Shown: in pieces, positions 1 through 4,642 of the stretch
How the letters are laid out: every line of letters begins with the position of its first letter
Numbering within the stretch: the first letter of the stretch is position 1
DNA from: Deltaproteobacteria bacterium
GTDB taxonomy: Bacteria; Desulfobacterota; Desulfuromonadia; Desulfuromonadales; Geothermobacteraceae
Assembly (NCBI GenBank): GCA_003695205.1
Contig: RFIO01000463.1
Span: 1 to 5,425 of the forward strand
DNA: 5,425 bases
Direction of reading: 5' to 3'
Position numbers and translations under genes: made by a program
Notes under the pieces: generated by a model
Database searches by the model: none
What the model was told of the DNA's origin: nothing
The model's input: only the letters and a program-made list of their open reading frames with translations

Positions 1-136
1 GGGGAGGGGGGCGAAGTCAGAGGGCTTCGCCTGCCGGTGCCGGAGAAGGCAGTTGCCCTTTTCCCAACTGCGTCCCTTTGCCCTTGTGCCTTGGGTCTTT
101 TCCCTTTCCTGCCGGGCGGTCCTTTTCCGCCAGCTC

Positions 137-207
137 GGCGTTGGATTGCTCTTCACTTGTGCGACGTAGCCTCCGGCTACGCCTTACGCGTTCCATCGCA
201 ATCCGCC
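137..207. repeat. Imperfect palindromic element (REP/MITE-like candidate)
   Basis: Bases 137-139 and 143-149 pair with 198-207, giving 10 bp (GGC plus GGATTGC against GCAATCCGCC) with a 3-base bulge at 140-142. Nested inside is a perfect 7-bp hairpin, CGTAGCC (165-171) with GGCTACG (175-181). The nested two-level palindrome in a gene-free, pyrimidine-rich spacer is what bacterial REP or small non-autonomous mobile elements look like. I have an impression that similar intergenic text recurs in Desulfuromonas-type genomes, but only one copy lies in this window, so repetition is inferred. The true element may be larger, perhaps from about 55 to about 340. It could instead be a structured RNA. 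Confidence 0.4.
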
Positions 208-394
208 TTGATCTGACGAAAAAATCCTCAACCCAAAAACCGAGATAGGAGCCCGATGCCGGAACACTTCGCCTGCCCGAGCCAACGACCGGAGTGGGTA
301 GCGAAGGGGCGGGGAGGTTCGGGTCCTGCCCCGTACCCTTGTTTCGGTAGTGTCTACGTCATTTCGAAGCGGCCGTGATTGCGGCCTGTCGGCC

Positions 395-410
395 CGGCAT
401 GTTAGAAGCA
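395..410 (+). promoter_or_regulatory. Weak sigma-54-like -24/-12 match upstream of hypF
   Basis: The sequence CGGCATGTTAGAAGCA has GG at 396-397 and GC at 408-409, exactly 10 bases apart, and fits TGGCACG-N4-TTGCA at about 8 of 12 fixed positions (GGCA, G and GCA match; the usual TT before GC is AA). Transcription would start near 421, leaving a leader of about 18 bases that includes the hypF ribosome binding site GGGAG (427-431). The geometry is good, but the match is partial and such matches arise by chance. No convincing sigma-70 promoter was seen as an alternative. Confidence 0.2.
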
Positions 411-438
411 TAGGCATTGCCGTTTCGGGAGCCGCAGC

Positions 439-2718
439 ATGATCGTTCGTCGCCACTTTCTCATTCGAGGTATCGTCCAGGGAGTCGGGTTCCGCCCGTT
501 TGTCTATCAGCTGGCGACCGGCCTGCAGCTCGCGGGCTGGGTGCTGAACGACAGTCGCGGCGTGGAAGTCGAGGTCGAGGGGCCACGGGACCGCATTGAC
601 CTTTTTGCCAGGCGCCTGCGGCAGGAGGCGCCACCGCTGGCCGTCATCAGTGATTTTAGGACGACGGACCTGAAACCGGGTGGCGATGCCGGTTTCCGGA
701 TTCTTCCTTCACGACAGGCCGACCTGGTCGAGGCCCAGATCGCACCGGATACCTTCGTTTGCGAGGACTGCCTCCAGGAACTGTTCGATTCTGGTGACCG
801 CAGGTTCCGCTACGCCTTTATCAACTGTACCAACTGCGGCCCGCGCTATACCATCATCCAGGGGGTTCCCTATGACCGGCCCCTGACGACCATGGCCGAT
901 TTCCCCATGTGCCCGGATTGTCAGGCCGAGTACGACGATCCGGCTTCGCGCCGATTTCATGCCCAGCCCAATGCCTGTCCTGTCTGCGGCCCGCGACTGG
1001 AACTGCTGGACGGTGCCGGTCAGCCGCTTTCGGGCGATCCTGTCGAAAGGGCTGCGGAACAGCTTCGACAGGGAAGAATCGTTGCGGTCAAGGGGCTGGG
1101 CGGCTACCATCTGGCCGCTGATGCCCGCAGTGATCGCGCCCTTGAGATCCTGCGCCGGCGCAAGGCGCGAGACGAGAAGCCGTTCGCCTTGATGGTGCGA
1201 GATATGGAACAGGTCAGGGCCCTGGCTTTTGCCGACCCGGTGGAGGAACGGCTGCTGACCGGGTGCGAGCGCCCCATCGTTCTGCTCAGGCGGCGGCCGG
1301 ATGCCCGGATCTCCCCCCTAGTGGCCCCGCGCAACCGCTATCTCGGCGTCATGCTCCCCTATACGCCGCTTCATTATTTGCTGCTGGAATCCTTTGAGGC
1401 CCTGGTGATGACCAGCGCCAACTTCAGCGACGAACCGATCCTTTACCGGGACGAAGAGGCCCTGGAGCGGCTGGCAGAGGTGGCCGATGCCTTTCTGACT
1501 CACAACCGCCGTATCCATGTGCGTGCCGACGATTCGATTGCCCGCGTCATGGCGGGAAAGGCCCTGCTGATCCGTCGGGCACGCGGATTCGTGCCCCGTC
1601 CGGTGCTTCTCCCTGAAGAGCTGCCGCCGGTGCTGGCGGTGGGGGCGGAACTGAAAAACACCCTCTGCCTGACCCGAAGAGACCGCGCCTTTCTCGGCCA
1701 GCACCTTGGCGACCTGAAAAACGCCGAGGCGCTCGCTTCCCTTGAACAGGTGCGCGCCCACCTCGAATCGGTGCTCGACATCCATCCCGAGGCGGTGACG
1801 CACGATCTGCACCCTGACTACCTGTCGACCCGCTTCGCCGAGTCTCTCGATGCCATGCCGCGCATCGCGGTTCAGCATCACCATGCCCATCTTGTCAGCT
1901 GCCTGGCCGAACATGGTCGTACCGGCCCTGCCATCGGGGTGATTTTCGACGGCATCGGCCTGGGAGACGACGGCACGGTCTGGGGTGGTGAGTTTCTTGT
2001 CGGCGATGCACGCCGTTACCGGCGGGCGGCCCACCTGATGCCTGTCCCCATGCCCGGTGGGGACGCGGCGACCCGCGAGCCCTGGCGCATGGCGGTCAGC
2101 TGGCTGCAGACAGCTTTCGAAGATGACTGGCCCGATATTCCACTCGTCCGTTCCATGGACGAAGGCGAAGTCAGGCTTCTGCGCCAGATGATGGCCAGGG
2201 GCCTGAACAGCCCGCTGACCTCGAGTTGCGGCCGCCTGTTCGACGCGGTGGCCGCCCTGTGCGGATTGCGCGACCGGGTGAGTTATGAAGGTCAGGCGGC
2301 ACTGGAGCTGGAAATGGCTATCGACCGGGACCGGGTCGAACGTCTCTACCCATGGACCCTGAGCGGTGACGATCCTCTGCGGCTCGATGTCCGGCCCCTG
2401 GTTCGTGGTGTGGTTGAAGATGTTCTGGCCTGCTGTGCCGCAGGCGAGATCGCCTGCCGGTTCCACCTGAGCCTGGCGCGGGCGGTGACGGATGTCTGCA
2501 TCCGCCTGTCGGACAGGACCGGACTGAAAACAGTGGTTCTGTCTGGCGGCGTGTTCCAGAACAGGTTCCTGACAGAGGCCCTGTCCGGATGCCTGGAGTC
2601 ACGCGGACTGGAGGTCCTGCGACACAGCCTGGTGCCGCCCAATGACGGCGGCCTCGCCCTGGGGCAGGTGGTCATTGCCGGGACACAGCTGAAAATGCGC
2701 AGGGAATCGCCGGAATAG
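439..2718 (+). CDS. hypF: Carbamoyltransferase HypF ([NiFe]-hydrogenase maturation)
   Basis: HypF is a cytoplasmic enzyme that uses carbamoyl phosphate and ATP to form carbamoyl-adenylate and moves the carbamoyl group to the C-terminal cysteine of HypE. There it becomes the cyanide ligand of the [NiFe] centre. All family domains are present in the 759 residues. An N-terminal acylphosphatase domain (about 3-90) has GIVQGVGFRP with catalytic Arg19 and Asn37. A zinc-finger region has four CxxC pairs (108/111, 130/133, 158/161, 180/183). A YrdC-like domain (about 203-385) has KGLGGYHLAADA and TSANFSDEPI. The C-terminal Kae1-like domain (about 395-750) has HHHAH (480-484), FDGIGLGDDG, LSGGVFQN and NDGGLALG. 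Length is normal and nothing is broken. The ATG start is preceded by GGGAG 7 bases upstream and leads directly into the acylphosphatase strand. No hypC, hypD, hypE or hydrogenase gene is visible, so it looks separate from a hyp operon. It may be co-transcribed with the HDOD gene 64 bases downstream. Confidence 0.97.
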   Translation: MIVRRHFLIRGIVQGVGFRPFVYQLATGLQLAGWVLNDSRGVEVEVEGPRDRIDLFARRLRQEAPPLAVISDFRTTDLKPGGDAGFRILPSRQADLVEAQIAPDTFVCEDCLQELFDSGDRRFRYAFINCTNCGPRYTIIQGVPYDRPLTTMADFPMCPDCQAEYDDPASRRFHAQPNACPVCGPRLELLDGAGQPLSGDPVERAAEQLRQGRIVAVKGLGGYHLAADARSDRALEILRRRKARDEKPFALMVRDMEQVRALAFADPVEERLLTGCERPIVLLRRRPDARISPLVAPRNRYLGVMLPYTPLHYLLLESFEALVMTSANFSDEPILYRDEEALERLAEVADAFLTHNRRIHVRADDSIARVMAGKALLIRRARGFVPRPVLLPEELPPVLAVGAELKNTLCLTRRDRAFLGQHLGDLKNAEALASLEQVRAHLESVLDIHPEAVTHDLHPDYLSTRFAESLDAMPRIAVQHHHAHLVSCLAEHGRTGPAIGVIFDGIGLGDDGTVWGGEFLVGDARRYRRAAHLMPVPMPGGDAATREPWRMAVSWLQTAFEDDWPDIPLVRSMDEGEVRLLRQMMARGLNSPLTSSCGRLFDAVAALCGLRDRVSYEGQAALELEMAIDRDRVERLYPWTLSGDDPLRLDVRPLVRGVVEDVLACCAAGEIACRFHLSLARAVTDVCIRLSDRTGLKTVVLSGGVFQNRFLTEALSGCLESRGLEVLRHSLVPPNDGGLALGQVVIAGTQLKMRRESPE

Positions 2719-2752
2719 CGGTCAAGCCGTCGGCCGGGGCGGCCGATAAGTA

Positions 2753-2782
2753 GGCAGAGATCCATAACCGGGGAGATCTGCC
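2753..2782 (+). promoter_or_regulatory. Hairpin sequestering the HDOD gene ribosome binding site
   Basis: GGCAGA (2753-2758) pairs with TCTGCC (2777-2782), which abuts the ATG at 2783. Inside this stem GA (2759-2760) faces GA (2775-2776), the orientation of a tandem sheared G-A motif. TCC (2761-2763) then pairs with GGA (2772-2774), leaving loop 2764-2771. The ribosome binding site GGGGAG (2770-2775, 7 bases from the ATG) lies in the 3' strand and loop edge, so folding would hide it. A second hairpin, TCGGCC (2730-2735) with GGCCGA (2741-2746), lies just upstream after the hypF stop and lacks a T-run. A role in limiting translation is inference. Confidence 0.35.
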
Positions 2783-3964
2783 ATGAACAGTCTTTATTTG
2801 GCCCGCCAGCCGATTCACAACGATCGTTTCGAGGTAATCGGCTACCAGGTGATCCACGCGCCCGCCGGGGCCCGGGATGCCAACCCGAACCACGAGGACA
2901 GTCGCATGCCCGATCCCGGCCTGCTCGAACGGCTGGTCGGCATGCGTTCGGCCTTCATCAATGTCGACAGCGGTCAGCTGTTCAACCCGAAACTGGCTGA
3001 TCTTCCCCTTGACCGAACCGTGCTTCAGTTGCCCCCGGGTCTTGAGCCTGATGCCGGCGTCGAACAACGTCTGGCGCAGATCGAAGCTTTGGGAGCGCGC
3101 TTCGCCCTTGACGGCTACAAGCCGAGCGACCGGAGGTCCCGCCTGGTGCCGCGGGCGTCCTACGTCAAGGTCGACATAGCTGAACAACCATCCGTTTCCC
3201 TGCCCGAACTGGTCGGACCTGAAACCGGTCCGGAACGCCTTGTGGCCTGCCGGGTCGACAGCCACGAACAGTTCGAAGAATGCCGGCAGCAGGGCATCCG
3301 GCATTTTCAGGGCGGGTTTTTCCGTCGCCCCCGCTGGACCGGAAGCCGCAGGCTGCCTGCCTCCAGCCTGTCGGTCATGCAGTTGCTGGCCCGTCTGCAG
3401 GACCCGCAGCTGGAACTTGCCGACATCGAGGCCATCGTCGAACGGGATGTTTCCCTCAGCTACCGGCTGCTGCGCTACCTCAACTCGGTCCATTTCGCCC
3501 TGAGATCTCCCATTGAATCGATCGGCCACGCCCTGAGCTACCTCGGCCTCGAACATCTGCGCGTCTGGCTCAGCGTGCTACTGCTGGCGCGCCTCGACCA
3601 CAAGCCGGTCGAACTGATGAAGACCGCCCTGGTTCGGGGCCGCATGTGCCAGGGCCTGCTTGAGAGTGAGGGGGCATCTTCGGCCGGGAGTTTTCTGCTC
3701 GGACTGTTTTCCACCCTGGACGCCCTGCTTGATCAGCCGCTGGAGGAGGCGGTGCGGCCGCTTCCGGTCAGTGAGCGGCTCAAGGAAGCCCTGATCGATC
3801 GCAGCGGTCAGGAGGGGGGGATTCTCAAACTCGTCCTCGCCTGGGAGGATGGCAACTGGCCGCAGGTCGGCAGCATGAACCTGGAGCCGGAGCGGCTGTT
3901 GTCGACCTATCTTGACGCGGTCGGCTGGACCGAGGATGTCGCGGGAGCGGTGCTGGCGGACTGA
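2783..3964 (+). CDS. EAL-HDOD signalling protein (YuxH family), degenerate EAL
   Basis: This 393-residue cytoplasmic protein has the YuxH-type arrangement: an N-terminal EAL-related domain (about 3-183, opening with the typical LARQPI) and a C-terminal HDOD domain (about 190-390). EAL domains hydrolyse c-di-GMP; HDOD domains are HD-fold modules without the HD metal pair, used in signalling and protein contact. Most EAL catalytic positions are lost: the E-x-L signature is Gln22-Val-Ile24, the DDF-like segment is Asp110-Gly-Tyr112, and the late E-x-V-E segment reads CRVD (156-159). Asn60, the Lys129-x-Asp131 pair and Gln176-Gly177 remain. This points to a non-catalytic or weakly active domain, as is common in the family, though ligand binding cannot be excluded. 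The HDOD core includes DVSLSYRLLRYLNS and ALSYLGLEHLRVWL. The ATG start has GGGGAG 7 bases upstream. It follows hypF by 64 bases and ends 3 bases from the stop of the opposing gene. The regulated process cannot be told from sequence. Confidence 0.9.
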   Translation: MNSLYLARQPIHNDRFEVIGYQVIHAPAGARDANPNHEDSRMPDPGLLERLVGMRSAFINVDSGQLFNPKLADLPLDRTVLQLPPGLEPDAGVEQRLAQIEALGARFALDGYKPSDRRSRLVPRASYVKVDIAEQPSVSLPELVGPETGPERLVACRVDSHEQFEECRQQGIRHFQGGFFRRPRWTGSRRLPASSLSVMQLLARLQDPQLELADIEAIVERDVSLSYRLLRYLNSVHFALRSPIESIGHALSYLGLEHLRVWLSVLLLARLDHKPVELMKTALVRGRMCQGLLESEGASSAGSFLLGLFSTLDALLDQPLEEAVRPLPVSERLKEALIDRSGQEGGILKLVLAWEDGNWPQVGSMNLEPERLLSTYLDAVGWTEDVAGAVLAD

Positions 3965-3967
3965 GTT

Positions 3968-4414
3968 TCAGAACAGGCTGGTCAGCCGGCCGGACAGGTG
4001 GCGCATGCGAAGTGACAGCATGGCCATCATGCTGCGCATCAGCCGGACGGCGGTTTCCGGATGCTCGTCGGCCAGCGTTTCAAACCGGTCCCTGGGCAGG
4101 AGCAGCAGGGAGGTGTCCTGCCGCGCGGCGATGGAACTGTCCGCTTCCGGATCTCCGAACAGGGCGTTTTCGCCGGCAAGGGAACCGGCCCCGATCAGGC
4201 CGATGACCACCTGGCGGGACCCGAACTCGGTTTTCTTGCGCGCTTCGAGTTCGCCGGTCACGACAAAGACGATACCGGGACAGTTCTCGCCCTCGGACCA
4301 GAGGGTCTGGCCCGCAGGCAGGTGGCGAAATTCGAAGCACTCCACAAGGCGGGGCAGATCTGCCTCGGCCAGACCGTAGAAGAGGTCGGCCAGAAGTCCG
4401 GACGGTGATTTCAT
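3968..4414 (-). CDS. Stand-alone cyclic nucleotide-binding-fold protein
   Basis: The 148 residues form a single cNMP-binding (CAP_ED) beta-barrel with flanking helices. The N-terminal helices (about 5-27) lead into the barrel strands PAGQTLWSEGE and IVFVVTGELEARK, then the phosphate-binding cassette SLAGENALFGDPEADSSIAA (78-97), strand TSLLLLPRDRF and a C-terminal helix rich in Met and Arg (122-140). There is no helix-turn-helix, so it is not a complete CRP/FNR transcription factor. The cassette keeps Gly81-Glu82, but the Arg that binds the cyclic phosphate is replaced by Ser (SSIAA for R-x-A-T/S-like), so cAMP or cGMP binding is doubtful. I chose the ATG at 4414 because GGAG lies 6 bases upstream. 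The longer in-frame extension to a GTG at 4570 has only about 52% GC at third positions and no domain. The start overlaps the stop of the upstream small membrane protein gene (ATGA), implying translational coupling. Confidence 0.88.
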   Translation of the reverse strand: MKSPSGLLADLFYGLAEADLPRLVECFEFRHLPAGQTLWSEGENCPGIVFVVTGELEARKKTEFGSRQVVIGLIGAGSLAGENALFGDPEADSSIAARQDTSLLLLPRDRFETLADEHPETAVRLMRSMMAMLSLRMRHLSGRLTSLF

Positions 4415-4566
4415 GAGTTCTCCGGGCTTCGGTGCGTCGTGCTCTCCCCGTCGGCCGGCCCGAACGCTGGCGATTCGAACGAGCAGGCGAGGATCGGCCG
4501 CAGTACCAGCAGGAAAACGGCAAAGACCAGGGCTGAAATCAGACTGTCGAGCCAGGAAGACACCAT
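4411..4566 (-). CDS. Small single-helix membrane protein, coupled to the cNMP-fold gene
   Basis: This 51-residue reading frame begins MVSSWLDSLISALVFAVFLL and has one hydrophobic helix at about residues 8-28, then a polar, Pro/Ser-rich tail (29-51). Evidence that it is real: its TGA overlaps the ATG of the cNMP-fold gene as ATGA; hand-counted third-position GC is about 78%, like its neighbours, against about 52% for the overlapping frame; and GAGG precedes the start. GAGG sits only 3 bases from the ATG at 4566, so the next codon, a GTG at 4563 (spacing 6), may be the actual start. The helix contains Arg23-Pro24 near its end. A Cys at 28 follows ILA, but the N-terminus lacks basic residues, so I do not call it a lipoprotein. 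I do not recognise the family. By position it may anchor or signal to the downstream cNMP-fold protein; this is inference. Confidence 0.6.
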   Translation of the reverse strand: MVSSWLDSLISALVFAVFLLVLRPILACSFESPAFGPADGESTTHRSPENS

Positions 4567-4642
4567 GCACCTCGGTTGAAAAACGGGTTGGTTGCTCTTC
4601 TTATCGGCGACCTCCTCTTGCAGGCTTAGTCCTATTGTCGAT

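Larger units (their letters stand above)
1..438. other. Non-coding, hairpin-rich intergenic region upstream of hypF
   Basis: No gene can be supported here. The left part (about 55-130) is a pyrimidine-rich tract with repeated CCCTTT-like words. Several inverted repeats follow one another: 10-16 with 25-31 (7 bp, loop 8), 49-55 with 65-71 (7 bp, loop 9), 111-119 with 127-139 (9 bp with a 4-base bulge), 165-171 with 175-181 (7 bp, loop 3), 310-317 with 325-333 (8 bp with one bulged G) and 371-375 with 382-386 (5 bp). None is followed by a clear T-run on either strand, so I do not call any of them an intrinsic terminator. Open frames crossing the region on both strands lack a credible start, ribosome binding site or domain. 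The last 40 or so bases must hold the hypF leader. The region most resembles a dispersed intergenic repeat plus a promoter segment. Confidence 0.75.

Noticed and set aside
10..71. Two hairpins (10-31 and 49-71) as an intrinsic terminator for an upstream gene
   Set aside because: Neither stem is followed by a T-run on either strand; the bases after them are mixed C and T or G-rich.
1..213. Open frame on the + strand with no stop for about 70 codons
   Set aside because: It has no supported start, and its translation is low-complexity Pro/Leu/Phe from the pyrimidine tract and the palindrome. It is better explained as repeat sequence; a gene tail entering from the left would need upstream sequence to judge.
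184..456. 90-residue frame on the - strand overlapping the hypF start
   Set aside because: It crosses the structured spacer and the hypF start, has no ribosome binding site or recognisable domain, and its composition is Arg/Pro-rich as expected of a GC-rich shadow frame.
2164..2174. 11-base exact match within hypF to bases 10-20
   Set aside because: GGCGAAGTCAG occurs in both places but flanks differ and the length is compatible with chance in a GC-rich window.
1318..2466. 382-residue frame antisense to hypF
   Set aside because: It is fully inside hypF, whose domains are all intact. Long antisense frames are expected at high third-position GC, and the translation shows no family features.
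2730..2746. Hairpin after the hypF stop as a terminator
   Set aside because: The stem is only 6 bp and is followed by TAAGTAGG rather than T residues, so read-through into the HDOD gene is more likely.
2672..3556. 294-residue frame antisense to the HDOD gene
   Set aside because: It lies opposite a clear EAL-HDOD coding sequence with a good ribosome binding site, and shows no domain of its own.
3968..4570. 200-residue version of the cNMP-fold protein starting at a GTG
   Set aside because: The extra 52 residues have weak third-position GC bias (about 52%) and no domain, while the ATG at 4414 has a well-placed GGAG. The extension overlaps the better-supported small membrane protein frame.
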